Shown piece by piece: positions 44,228 through 55,633 of a DNA stretch of 64,000 nucleotides. The stretch is from Enterobacter sp. CC120223-11 (GTDB lineage Bacteria > Pseudomonadota > Gammaproteobacteria > Enterobacterales > Enterobacteriaceae). The translations under genes and the position numbers were made by a program. Position 1 is the stretch's first letter; every line of letters starts with the position of its first letter. The notes under the pieces were generated by a model. The model did not search any database. It was given only the letters and a program-made list of their open reading frames with translations, and was not told the DNA's origin. The stretch covers positions 1 through 64,000 of the forward strand of contig NZ_OBEF01000016.1 in NCBI RefSeq assembly GCF_900215375.1, given 5' to 3'.

Positions 44228-45355
44228 ATGCAAAGCATGACCCCCACATCGCGATATCTTCAGGCCCTTGAAGCGGGCAGCCATCAACCCGATGACGTTC
44301 AGCGCGAGGCCGTATCTCGCCTTGATGCCATTTATCAGGAACTGACCGCACTTCCGGCGGCATCCCCCGCCAGCACGGGCCTCAGGGCGAAATTTGGCAA
44401 GCTGCTGGGCAAACGCGAACCCACGGCGAGTACGCCGGTGCGCGGCTTATATATGTGGGGCGGCGTGGGGCGCGGGAAAACCTGGCTGATGGACATGTTC
44501 TATCAAAGCCTGCCGGGAGAGCGTAAACAGCGCCTGCACTTCCACCGCTTTATGCTGCGCGTACACGAAGAGCTGACGGCATTACAGGGGCAGAGCGACC
44601 CGCTGGAAATCGTCGCCGATCGCTTTAAGTCTGAAACCGACGTGCTGTGCTTCGACGAGTTTTTTGTCTCCGATATTACCGATGCCATGCTGCTCGGTGG
44701 CCTGATGAAAGCCCTGTTTGCCCGAGGCATCACGCTGGTAGCGACGTCCAACATCCCGCCTGATGAACTGTATCGTAACGGGCTACAGCGCCCGCGTTTC
44801 CTGCCGGCGATTGATGCCATCAAGGCGCACTGCGATATCATGAACGTCGACGCAGGGATTGATTACCGCCTGCGGACGCTGACCCAGGCACATCTGTGGC
44901 TGTCGCCGCTCAATAACGACACGCGTCAGCAGATGGATAAACTCTGGCTGGCGCTGGCGGGCACCCGTCGTGGTGCGGCACCGGAACTGGAAATTAATCA
45001 TCGCCTCTTGCCGACGCTTGGCGCAGAGAACCAGACGCTGGCCGTTTCCTTTACTACGCTCTGCGTGGATGCCCGCAGCCAGCACGATTACATTGCGCTG
45101 TCTCGCTTGTTCCACACGGTGATGCTGTTTGATGTGCCGGTGATGACGTCGTTAATGGAAAGTGAAGCCCGACGCTTTATTGCGCTGGTGGATGAGTTTT
45201 ATGAGCGCCATGTCAAACTGGTGGTTAGCGCCGCCGTGCCGCTGCACGAAATTTATCAGGGAGAGCGGCTGAAATTTGAGTTCCAGCGCTGTCTTTCGCG
45301 CCTGCAGGAGATGCAAAGCGAAGAGTATCTGAAGCGCGAACATCTGGCCGGTTAA
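44228..45355 (+). CDS. zapE: Cell-division ATPase ZapE
   Basis: A 375-residue AAA-like ATPase that acts on the FtsZ ring under stress (formerly YhcM). Walker A is GGVGRGKTW (about 78-86), Walker B is VLCFDEFFVSD (about 139-149). Same length as E. coli ZapE. It has its own promoter region, shared with zapG. Confidence 0.95.
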   Translation: MQSMTPTSRYLQALEAGSHQPDDVQREAVSRLDAIYQELTALPAASPASTGLRAKFGKLLGKREPTASTPVRGLYMWGGVGRGKTWLMDMFYQSLPGERKQRLHFHRFMLRVHEELTALQGQSDPLEIVADRFKSETDVLCFDEFFVSDITDAMLLGGLMKALFARGITLVATSNIPPDELYRNGLQRPRFLPAIDAIKAHCDIMNVDAGIDYRLRTLTQAHLWLSPLNNDTRQQMDKLWLALAGTRRGAAPELEINHRLLPTLGAENQTLAVSFTTLCVDARSQHDYIALSRLFHTVMLFDVPVMTSLMESEARRFIALVDEFYERHVKLVVSAAVPLHEIYQGERLKFEFQRCLSRLQEMQSEEYLKREHLAG

Positions 45356-45380
45356 AAACCCTCGGCAAATCACATTTAGG

Positions 45381-45411
45381 GGTCGATCTTTGACCGTGAC
45401 TTCTCTATAAT
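45381..45411 (+). promoter_or_regulatory. rplM promoter
   Basis: A perfect -10 element TATAAT at 45406-45411. The -35 site is weak: TCGATC at 45383-45388 has 17-bp spacing, while the better TTGACC at 45390 is too near. A GC-rich run (TTGCGACCCC) follows, as in stringently controlled promoters. Confidence 0.65.
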
Positions 45412-46003
<592 letters not shown>

Positions 46004-46015
46004 TCGGGATTATAG

Positions 46016-46411
<396 letters not shown>

Positions 46412-46445
46412 TTGGTTTCTGCTCACGCAGAACAATTGGCGAAAA

Positions 46446-46470
46446 AACCCGCTTCGGCGGGTTTTTTTAT
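46446..46470 (+). terminator. Terminator of rplM-rpsI
   Basis: AACCCGC and GCGGGTT close a TTCG tetraloop, followed by a T run. Confidence 0.93.
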
Positions 46471-46723
46471 GGATAAAACAGGCGTTATCCACAATCCCTG
46501 ACTCTCTTTTCGCCCTTTTTCAGCATTTCCAGAATCCCCTCACCACAAAGCCATCAAAATCTGGTAAACTATCATCCAATTTTCTGCCCAAATGCAGGCG
46601 ATTGTTCATTTTTTGTTTGTTTCGAACAGGAATGTCGTTCGACGCTTACGGGGCTTTATCACTGGCCGGTCACATGTCGTGGCGGGTAGCAGTAAAAAAT
46701 TCTGAATATACCTGGAGGTTTTC
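46471..46723 (+). other. sspA upstream region
   Basis: A 253-bp region (312 bp from rpsI to sspA including the terminator). TAAACT near 46563 may be a -10 element. CTGGAGG stands before the sspA ATG. No gene seen. Confidence 0.4.
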
Positions 46724-47362
46724 ATGGCTGTCGCTGCCAACAAACGTTCGGTAATGACGCTGTTTTCTGGTCCTACTGACATCTATAGCCATCAGGTCCG
46801 CATTGTGCTGGCCGAAAAGGGTGTCAGCTTTGAGATTGAGCACGTGGAGAAAGACAATCCACCTCAGGATCTGATTGACCTCAACCCGAATCAAAGCGTA
46901 CCGACACTGGTGGATCGCGAGCTGACCCTGTGGGAATCTCGCATCATTATGGAATACCTGGATGAGCGTTTCCCGCATCCACCGCTGATGCCGGTGTACC
47001 CGGTTGCGCGGGGTGAAAGCCGTCTTTACATGCACCGCATCGAGAAAGACTGGTATACGCTGATGAATACCGTGATGAACGGTACTGCCGCACAGGCGGA
47101 AACGGCTCGTAAGCAACTGCGTGAAGAGCTGCTGGCGATTGCGCCGGTCTTCACACAGAAGCCGTACTTCCTGAGCGATGAATTCAGCCTGGTCGACTGC
47201 TATCTGGCTCCGCTGTTATGGCGCCTGCCGGTTATGGGCATTGAGCTGGTTGGTGCCGGTTCTAAAGAGATGAAAGCGTACATGACTCGCGTGTTTGAAC
47301 GTGATTCCTTCCTCGCTTCCTTAACTGAACCCGAGCGTGAAATGCGTCTCGGTCGGGGCTAA
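46724..47362 (+). CDS. sspA: Stringent starvation protein A
   Basis: A 212-residue GST-fold protein that binds RNA polymerase with sigma-70, lowers H-NS levels in stationary phase and aids acid survival. N-terminal thioredoxin-like part (about 10-87) with the PHP surface loop (RFPHPPLMP) needed for its activity, and a helical C-terminal part. It lacks a GST active-site residue, as in E. coli. sspB follows after four bases. Confidence 0.97.
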   Translation: MAVAANKRSVMTLFSGPTDIYSHQVRIVLAEKGVSFEIEHVEKDNPPQDLIDLNPNQSVPTLVDRELTLWESRIIMEYLDERFPHPPLMPVYPVARGESRLYMHRIEKDWYTLMNTVMNGTAAQAETARKQLREELLAIAPVFTQKPYFLSDEFSLVDCYLAPLLWRLPVMGIELVGAGSKEMKAYMTRVFERDSFLASLTEPEREMRLGRG

Positions 47363-47366
47363 TTGA

Positions 47367-47861
47367 ATGGATGTGTCACAGCTGACACCACGTCGTCCTT
47401 ATCTACTGCGGGCATTCTATGAATGGCTGCTGGATAACCAGCTGACGCCTCATCTGGTGGTCGACGTGACGTTACCGGGCGTGCGGGTGCCGATGGAATA
47501 CGCGCGTGACGGGCAAATCGTCCTGAATATCGCACCGCGCGCGGTGGGGAATCTGGAGCTGGCGAACGACGGCGTGAGCTTTAACGCTCGCTTCGGCGGC
47601 GTGCCGCGTCAGGTTGAAGTCCCGCTGGCCGCCGTGCTGGCTATCTATGCCCGTGAAAACGGCGCTGGCACGATGTTTGAACCGGAAGCCGCGTACGATG
47701 AAGACGGCGTGCACGTCAACGACGATGCGGATACGGGTGCGGAGAACGAAACCGTGATGTCCGTTATCGATGGCGACAAGCCTGACAGCGATGACGACAA
47801 CGATCCTGACGATACGCCGCCGCCGCGCGGTGGTCGCCCTGCGCTTCGCGTAGTGAAGTAA
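47367..47861 (+). CDS. sspB: ClpXP adaptor SspB
   Basis: A 164-residue adaptor that brings ssrA-tagged proteins to ClpXP. The N-terminal substrate-binding domain (about 5-112) is followed by a long acidic linker and a C-terminal ClpX-binding tail (GGRPALRVVK). It is in an operon with sspA. Confidence 0.97.
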   Translation: MDVSQLTPRRPYLLRAFYEWLLDNQLTPHLVVDVTLPGVRVPMEYARDGQIVLNIAPRAVGNLELANDGVSFNARFGGVPRQVEVPLAAVLAIYARENGAGTMFEPEAAYDEDGVHVNDDADTGAENETVMSVIDGDKPDSDDDNDPDDTPPPRGGRPALRVVK

Positions 47862-47867
47862 CTCTCA

Positions 47868-47895
47868 ACAGGCCCATTCGGGCCTGTTTTTATTT
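47868..47895 (+). terminator. Terminator of sspAB
   Basis: CAGGCCC and GGGCCTG form a 7-bp stem with an ATTC loop and a T run, eight bases after sspB. Confidence 0.9.
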
Positions 47896-47910
47896 GTACC
47901 CTGAAGACGT

Positions 47911-47946
47911 AAAAAAGCCCGACTGCATCAGCAAGCCGGGCTTTTA
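47911..47946 (-). terminator. Terminator of gltBD
   Basis: AAAAGCCCG pairs with CGGGCTTTT across a 15-base loop, with T runs on either strand. It is the 3' end of the minus-strand gltBD operon, and lies 15 bases after the sspAB terminator. Confidence 0.85.
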
Positions 47947-47973
47947 TTCTTTCAGGCCGGGTATCTAAGTGGA

Positions 47974-49401
<1,428 letters not shown>

Positions 49402-52400
49402 TTACTGCGCCTGCACGCGCAGCTCAGCTGCGCTACGACTACGGTGACCCAACAGTGCTTTGACATCGCTGGACTTCGGTTTAACCAGAGCGAATTTCGC
49501 GGAGAACGCTGGCCAGTTCGCCAGGATCTCTTCGCCGCGCGAGGAGCCCGTCAGCTGAACGTGTTCAGTGATAAGGCCGCGCAGATGCTCTTCGTGGATA
49601 GCCAGAGAGTCTACGTCCAGCACTTCCACCAGTTCCGGGTTCACGCGTTTGCGGAAGTCACCGTCTTCATCCAGCACGTAAGCGAAGCCACCGGTCATGC
49701 CCGCGCCGAAGTTGACGCCAGTTTTGCCGATCACGCAGACGATACCGCCAGTCATGTATTCACAGCCGTTGTCGCCAATGCCTTCTACCACGGTGATGGC
49801 ACCGGAGTTACGCACGCCGAAACGTTCGCCCGCACGGCCCGCGGCGTACAGACGACCGCCGGTTGCGCCATACAGGCAGGTGTTGCCGATAATGCTCGCT
49901 TCGTGACTGCGGAAGGCGGAGCCAACCGGAGGACGAATCGCCAGCAGACCGCCTGCCATGCCCTTGCCGACGTAGTCGTTGGCATCGCCGGTCAGGAAGA
50001 GCTCCACGCCGCCTGCGTTCCACACGCCGAAGCTCTGACCTGCGGTGCCGCTGAAGTGTGCCTTAATCGGGTCGGAGGCCAAGCCCTGATCGCCATGCGT
50101 CTGAGCGATATAGCCCGACAGCGATGCGCCTACGGAGCGATCGGTGTTGCGAATATCAAACCAGAACGTTTTGCTCTGCTTGTCGTCCACATAGGATTTT
50201 GCCTGCTGCAGCAGCTGTGCGTTCAGCACGCCGTTGTCGAACGGCGGGTTGTTCTCGGTGCAGTACAGCGCCTTGCCTGGATGAGGCTCAGCGGTTTCCA
50301 GCAGTTTCGAAAGACTCAGCTTCTGCTGTTTGGCGGTGAAACCGTCCAGCTCTTTCAGCAGGTCGGTACGGCCAATCAGATCCACCAGACGCTTCACGCC
50401 CAGCTGCGCCATCAGCTCGCGGGTTTCGCGGGCAATAAATTCAAAGTAGTTAGTCACTTTGAACGGCAGACCGTGATAGTGGTTTTTACGCAGCTTGTCG
50501 TCCTGAGTTGCTACGCCGGTTGCGCAGTTGTTCAGGTGGCAGATACGCAGGTATTTACAGCCCAGCGCGACCATCGGGCCGGTACCGAAGCCGAAGCTTT
50601 CTGCGCCCAGAATCGCCGCTTTGATGATGTCGAGGCCGGTTTTCAGGCCGCCATCCACCTGGAGACGGATTTTGTGGCGCAGGCCGTTGGCAACCAGCGC
50701 CTGCTGGGTTTCCACCAGGCCAAGTTCCCACGGGCAGCCCGCGTATTTCACGGAGGAAAGTGGGCTTGCGCCTGTACCGCCGTCATAGCCTGCGATGGTG
50801 ATCAGGTCCGCATAGGCTTTGGCTACACCGGTAGCGATGGTGCCGACGCCCGGTTCAGAAACCAGCTTCACGGAGATCATCGCCTTCGGATTAACCTGCT
50901 TCAGGTCGAAAATCAGCTGCGCCAGATCCTCGATAGAGTAAATATCGTGGTGCGGCGGAGGGGAAATCAGCGTCACGCCCGGTACGGAGTAACGCAGTTT
51001 CGCGATGTACGGCGTAACTTTATCGCCCGGCAGCTGGCCGCCTTCGCCCGGTTTTGCACCCTGAGCGACTTTAATCTGAATCACGTCGGCGTTAACCAGG
51101 TACGCTGGCGTCACGCCAAAGCGGCCAGAAGCAACCTGTTTGATGCGTGAGACTTTATTGGTGCCGTAACGCGCCGGGTCTTCGCCGCCTTCGCCTGAGT
51201 TCGAGTTGCCGCCGATGCTGTTCATGGCTTCCGCCAGCGCTTCGTGGGCTTCCGGGCTCAGTGCGCCGATGGACATTGCCGCGGTGTCAAAGCGTTTAAA
51301 CAGCTCGGTTGCCGGTTCAACGTCATTGATGCTGACGGCTTCGCTGCCAGGATTGATGGCCAGCAGATCGCGCAGCGTTGCCGCAGGACGATTGTTGACC
51401 AGCTCAGCATACTGCTGATAATCGCTGTATTCGCCGCTCTGAACGGCCTGCTGCAGCGTGCGCACCACGTCCGGGTTGTAGGCGTGATATTCGCCGCCGT
51501 GAACGTACTTCAGTAATCCGCCCTGATCGAGCGGCTTACGGGCCAGCCAGGCGCGTTTGGAGAGGTTCAGCAGATCCTGCTGGAAGTCCTCAAAGCCTGC
51601 GCCGCCGATACGGCTGATTACGCCCTGGAAGCAGAGATTTGCCACGCTGTCATGCAGGCCCACCGCTTCAAACAGCTTCGAGCAGCGGTAAGAGGCGATG
51701 GTCGAGATGCCCATTTTGGACATGATTTTGTACAGGCCTTTGTTGATGCCGTTGCGGTAGTTCAGCATCACATGGCGGTAATCTTTTTCGATGGCTTTGG
51801 TATCGACCAGTTTCGCCAGGGTTTCATAGGCGAGGTACGGGTAGATTGCCGTGGCACCGAAGCCCAGCAGCACTGCAAAGTGATGCGGATCGCGGGCGCT
51901 GGCGGTTTCAACGATGATGTTGGCATCGCAGCGCAGGCTCTTATCAACCAGGCGCGTCTGGATGGCACCTACCGCCATTGGCGCAGGTACTGGCAGGCGG
52001 TTTTTCGCGATGTTGCGGTCAGAGAGCACCAGCAGCACGGTGCCGTTACGCACCATTTGCTCGGCCTTGTCGCACAGCGCGTTAACGGTTTCTTCGAGGC
52101 TCGCTTCGTTCACATCAAAGGTGATATCCAGCGTGTCGGCGCGGTAGTGCTCTTCCTGAATCGTCGTCAGCTGTTTGAAATCGGAGTAGAGCAGGATCGG
52201 CGACTTAAAGCTCAGACGGTGCGCCTGGCCTTCTGCTTCGCAGAAGACATTCATCTCACGACCAATGCTGGTGGCAAGCGACATTACGTGTGCTTCACGC
52301 AGCGGGTCGATTGGCGGGTTAGTCACCTGCGCAAACTGCTGGCGGAAGTAGTCGTAAATGATGCGCGGCTGGCTGGAGAGCACGGCAAACGGGGTGTCAT

Positions 52401-53862
52401 CCCCCATTGAGCCTACTGCTTCCTGGCCGTTTTCGCCGAGCACGCGGATGACAGAGTCCAGCTCTTCTGCGCTGTAATTAAACTGTTTCTGGAAGCTTGC
52501 CAGCGCGTCGTCGTCCATTTCGCGGCTGCCCACTTCTTCGTCAGGCAGATCTTCAAACGGCACCAGGCGGCGCACGTTTTTCTCCATCCACTCTTTGTAC
52601 GGGTGGCGGATTTTCAGATCGTGATCCGTTTCTGCGGAATGCAGAATGCGGCCCGCACGGGTATCGATCACCATCAGTTCGCCAGGCCCAACGCGGCCTT
52701 TTTCAACCACTTCGTCTGGCTGGTAATCCCAGATCCCGACTTCGGAAGCGCAGGTGATGAGCTTATCTTTGGTGATGACGTAGCGCGCCGGGCGCAGACC
52801 GTTACGGTCAAGGTTACAGGCGGCGTAGCGTCCGTCGGACATAACAATGCCCGCCGGGCCGTCCCACGGCTCCATATGCATGGAGTTGAAGTCGAAGAAC
52901 GCGCGCAGGTCAGTGTCCATGTCCGGGTTGTTCTGCCATGCCGGCGGCACCAGCAGACGCATGGCGCGCACGATGTCCATCCCGCCTGCCAGCAGCAGTT
53001 CGAGCATGTTATCCATCGAGCTTGAGTCGGAACCTGTTTCGTTAACGAACGGCGCGGCATCGTGCAAATCGGGGATCAGCGGGGTCTGGAATTTGTAGGT
53101 ACGCGCGCGTGCCCACTGGCGGTTACCGGTGATGGTGTTGATTTCGCCGTTGTGCGCCAGGTAGCGGAACGGCTGCGCCAGCGGCCAGCGCGGCACGGTG
53201 TTGGTGGAGAAACGCTGGTGGAACAGGCAAATGGCCGATTCCAGACGCAGGTCCGCGAGGTCCAGGTAGAAGCGCGGCAGATCCGCCGGCATACACAGAC
53301 CTTTATAAATATTGATCAAGTTCGACAGGCTGCAGACGTAGAAATCTTTGTCTTCCTGAAGACGCTTTTCAATGCGGCGGCGGGCGATGAACAGACGGCG
53401 TTCCATATCGCGCGGACGCCAGCCAGCCGGGGCATTAACAAAAATTTGCTCAATACGCGGCAGCGAGGAGAGGGCGATTTCACCGAGTACCCCTTCGTTG
53501 GTTGGCACATCGCGCCAGCCGACAATCGACAGGGTTTCACGCTGAAGTTCTTCTTCAACGACGCGACGCGAAGCGGCAGCCAGTTCAGCGTCTTTATTCA
53601 GGAACAGCATCCCGACGGCGTAGTTTTTGGCTAAGCGCCAGCCGTGCTCTTCGGCCACAAGGCGGAAGAAGCGATCCGGTTTTTGCAGCAGCAGGCCGCA
53701 ACCGTCGCCGGTTTTACCATCGGCAAGGATCGCACCACGGTGCTGCATGCGGGCCAGTGCGTGTATCGCGGTACGCACTACCTTGTGGCTAGGTTCGCCT
53801 TCTATGTGGGCGATCAGGCCGAAACCACAGTTATCCCTCTCAAGGGATTTATCGTACAACAT
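49402..53862 (-). CDS. gltB: Glutamate synthase (NADPH), large subunit
   Basis: A 1486-residue enzyme that makes two glutamates from glutamine and 2-oxoglutarate. The N-terminal glutaminase domain uses Cys12 (RDNCGFG), exposed after removal of 11 residues. An FMN barrel follows (EGGEDPARYGTNKVSRIKQV region, about 890 onward) with a 3Fe-4S cluster at CKYLRICHLNNC (near 1110), and a C-terminal beta-helix. The start at 53862 has GGGAGG upstream. An in-frame TAG at 53884-53886 rules out the longer 1517-residue form once given for E. coli. Confidence 0.98.
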   Translation of the reverse strand: MLYDKSLERDNCGFGLIAHIEGEPSHKVVRTAIHALARMQHRGAILADGKTGDGCGLLLQKPDRFFRLVAEEHGWRLAKNYAVGMLFLNKDAELAAASRRVVEEELQRETLSIVGWRDVPTNEGVLGEIALSSLPRIEQIFVNAPAGWRPRDMERRLFIARRRIEKRLQEDKDFYVCSLSNLINIYKGLCMPADLPRFYLDLADLRLESAICLFHQRFSTNTVPRWPLAQPFRYLAHNGEINTITGNRQWARARTYKFQTPLIPDLHDAAPFVNETGSDSSSMDNMLELLLAGGMDIVRAMRLLVPPAWQNNPDMDTDLRAFFDFNSMHMEPWDGPAGIVMSDGRYAACNLDRNGLRPARYVITKDKLITCASEVGIWDYQPDEVVEKGRVGPGELMVIDTRAGRILHSAETDHDLKIRHPYKEWMEKNVRRLVPFEDLPDEEVGSREMDDDALASFQKQFNYSAEELDSVIRVLGENGQEAVGSMGDDTPFAVLSSQPRIIYDYFRQQFAQVTNPPIDPLREAHVMSLATSIGREMNVFCEAEGQAHRLSFKSPILLYSDFKQLTTIQEEHYRADTLDITFDVNEASLEETVNALCDKAEQMVRNGTVLLVLSDRNIAKNRLPVPAPMAVGAIQTRLVDKSLRCDANIIVETASARDPHHFAVLLGFGATAIYPYLAYETLAKLVDTKAIEKDYRHVMLNYRNGINKGLYKIMSKMGISTIASYRCSKLFEAVGLHDSVANLCFQGVISRIGGAGFEDFQQDLLNLSKRAWLARKPLDQGGLLKYVHGGEYHAYNPDVVRTLQQAVQSGEYSDYQQYAELVNNRPAATLRDLLAINPGSEAVSINDVEPATELFKRFDTAAMSIGALSPEAHEALAEAMNSIGGNSNSGEGGEDPARYGTNKVSRIKQVASGRFGVTPAYLVNADVIQIKVAQGAKPGEGGQLPGDKVTPYIAKLRYSVPGVTLISPPPHHDIYSIEDLAQLIFDLKQVNPKAMISVKLVSEPGVGTIATGVAKAYADLITIAGYDGGTGASPLSSVKYAGCPWELGLVETQQALVANGLRHKIRLQVDGGLKTGLDIIKAAILGAESFGFGTGPMVALGCKYLRICHLNNCATGVATQDDKLRKNHYHGLPFKVTNYFEFIARETRELMAQLGVKRLVDLIGRTDLLKELDGFTAKQQKLSLSKLLETAEPHPGKALYCTENNPPFDNGVLNAQLLQQAKSYVDDKQSKTFWFDIRNTDRSVGASLSGYIAQTHGDQGLASDPIKAHFSGTAGQSFGVWNAGGVELFLTGDANDYVGKGMAGGLLAIRPPVGSAFRSHEASIIGNTCLYGATGGRLYAAGRAGERFGVRNSGAITVVEGIGDNGCEYMTGGIVCVIGKTGVNFGAGMTGGFAYVLDEDGDFRKRVNPELVEVLDVDSLAIHEEHLRGLITEHVQLTGSSRGEEILANWPAFSAKFALVKPKSSDVKALLGHRSRSAAELRVQAQ

Positions 53863-54025
53863 ATCAGTGAACCTCCCCAGGCTCTACGGACACACTCCGG
53901 ACCGTTGCGCGCAGGCGCAGAAAGAGTAAGGCGGCGGGGCCAGTGGCCACACATTCGCCCTCTTAAAATCCTTTCGCATCGGTAAACAAGTATTGCGGAC
54001 TTGCTTCAGAGGGAATCTCAATTAC

Positions 54026-54039
54026 TGCATAAATATGAT
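54026..54039 (-). promoter_or_regulatory. Possible ARG box in the gltB control region
   Basis: TGCATAAATATGAT fits the ArgR core TGnATnnnnATnCA except in the last two bases. ArgR is known to act at E. coli gltBDF, which is the reason for the call. Confidence 0.3.
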
Positions 54040-54218
54040 GAGCAGACCGCTCATCGAGAAAGCTTCCAGCGGATCCTCAAGTTATCGGGAATCCGCACAC
54101 AGGTCAAATGGCAATCTTATTTATACAAAAACGTGCTATAGGCAGGTTAACTTTATGATATGTAATGTTATTTGTGCATTTTTACATTGTATTTACCCTG
54201 AGCGAAACGGCAACTGAA

Positions 54219-54234
54219 TGTGATCTCTCTCACT
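54219..54234 (-). promoter_or_regulatory. CRP site in the gltB control region
   Basis: TGTGATCTCTCTCACT is one base off the CRP consensus TGTGA-N6-TCACA. It lies about 360 bp before gltB. CRP control of gltBDF is established for E. coli. The site might also serve yhcC. Confidence 0.5.
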
Positions 54235-54532
54235 ATCCAGAAGCCGCATTATGGCCGATCTGTGCTGAAAGGCTTTTTTACATCAGAATATTATTCTGCC
54301 ATGGGTGGTGAATGCCCATGATGACACTGTTTTTTATCTGTGAGCGCAATCGCGAAAAACAGCGATAAGGCATAAGGAAAAGTAATCACCTTTAAGGTGA
54401 ATGAAATTGCAGTTATGTTGATTTGTTATGCAATAGGTGTGACGTCTCCGGGGCGCTTGATCCAGGTCATCGCCGAAAGAGACTAAAAATGGCAGGCTTG
54501 GCACCTCTTCGAAAGGCGCGGTCTATCAGATT

Positions 54533-55462
54533 ATGCAGTTACAGAAATTAGTCAATATGTTTGGTGGGGATCTTTCACGTCGCTATGGCGAAAAGGTCCA
54601 TAAGCTCACGCTGCACGGCGGTTTCAGCTGCCCGAACCGCGATGGCACCATCGGGCGCGGCGGCTGCACTTTCTGCAATGTAGCCTCATTTGCCGATGAG
54701 GCGCAGCAGCATAAATCCATAGCTGACCAGCTGGCGCACCAGGCGCATCTGGTGAATCGTGCAAAACGTTACCTCGCCTATTTCCAGGCTTATACCAGCA
54801 CCTTCGCCGAAGTGCAGGTGCTGCGGTCGATGTATCAGCAGGCGGTCAGCCAGGCGAATATTGTCGGCCTGTGCGTCGGCACGCGCCCGGACTGCGTGCC
54901 GGAAGCTGTGCTGGATTTGCTCAGCGAATATAAAGAGCAGGGCTACGAAGTGTGGCTGGAGCTCGGTTTGCAGAGCGCGCAGGATAAAACTCTGCATCGC
55001 ATCAATCGTGGCCATGATTTTGCCTGCTATCAGGCAACAACGCGCCTTGCCCGGGAGCGAGGCCTGAAGGTGTGTTCGCATTTGATTGTCGGCCTGCCGG
55101 GAGAAGATCAGGCTGAATGCCTGCAAACGCTGGAAAAAGTGGTGGAGACCGGCACGGACGGCATCAAGCTTCATCCGCTGCACATCGTCACCGGCAGCAT
55201 TATGGCCAAAGCCTGGGAGGCCGGGCGGCTGAGTGGTATTGAACTCGACGACTATACGCGCATTGCCGGAGAGATGATCCGCCATACGCCGCCAGAAATT
55301 GTCTATCACCGCATTTCGGCCAACGCCCGTCGCCCGACGCTTCTCGCGCCGCTGTGGTGTGAGAACCGCTGGACGGGAATGGTGGAGCTGGATCGTTATC
55401 TGAATGAGCAGGGCGTTCAGGGCTCAGCGCTGGGGCGGGGCTGGGTTTCACCTTCCTCCTGA
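54533..55462 (+). CDS. yhcC: Radical SAM protein YhcC
   Basis: A 309-residue radical SAM protein of unknown reaction. The cluster cysteines are in SCPNRDGTIGRGGCTFCN (about residues 24-40), with 11 and then 2 residues between them, the pattern of the YhcC family rather than the classic CxxxCxxC. It has the length of E. coli YhcC and reads away from gltB. In E. coli the next gene on the far side is arcB. Here it is a hexosaminidase. Confidence 0.93.
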   Translation: MQLQKLVNMFGGDLSRRYGEKVHKLTLHGGFSCPNRDGTIGRGGCTFCNVASFADEAQQHKSIADQLAHQAHLVNRAKRYLAYFQAYTSTFAEVQVLRSMYQQAVSQANIVGLCVGTRPDCVPEAVLDLLSEYKEQGYEVWLELGLQSAQDKTLHRINRGHDFACYQATTRLARERGLKVCSHLIVGLPGEDQAECLQTLEKVVETGTDGIKLHPLHIVTGSIMAKAWEAGRLSGIELDDYTRIAGEMIRHTPPEIVYHRISANARRPTLLAPLWCENRWTGMVELDRYLNEQGVQGSALGRGWVSPSS

Positions 55463-55633
55463 ACCGATTTTAAGCACTGGCGAAGAGGAGCGAAAACAGA
55501 CCCGCGCGCATATAGCATTTTCCTTAATCTCAGCAAGTTGTGATGCCGGTCGTCTCTCGGCCTTGACCCTCAGAATCTCCTTGTGGTAACTCATTGTTTT
55601 GCCTTTTTTTGGCCCGTCATAAAGGAAATCCTG

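Larger units (their letters stand above)
53863..54532. other. gltB-yhcC regulatory region, 670 bp
   Basis: A long divergent region without a supported gene. In E. coli the gltBDF promoter is controlled from far upstream by Lrp, IHF, CRP and ArgR. Candidate CRP and ArgR sites are listed separately. Weak open frames here (for example 53993-54217) have no ribosome binding site or family features. Confidence 0.65.

Noticed and set aside
45390-45395. TTGACC as the -35 element of rplM
   Set aside because: It is only 10 bp from the TATAAT at 45406, too near for sigma-70.
49444-51150. 568-codon open frame opposite gltB
   Set aside because: It lies wholly against a conserved GltB region, and its protein is histidine-, arginine- and glutamine-rich like other reverse shadows.
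53993-54217. 74-codon open frame in the gltB-yhcC gap
   Set aside because: AT-rich, no ribosome binding site, and no domain; more likely chance in a long control region.
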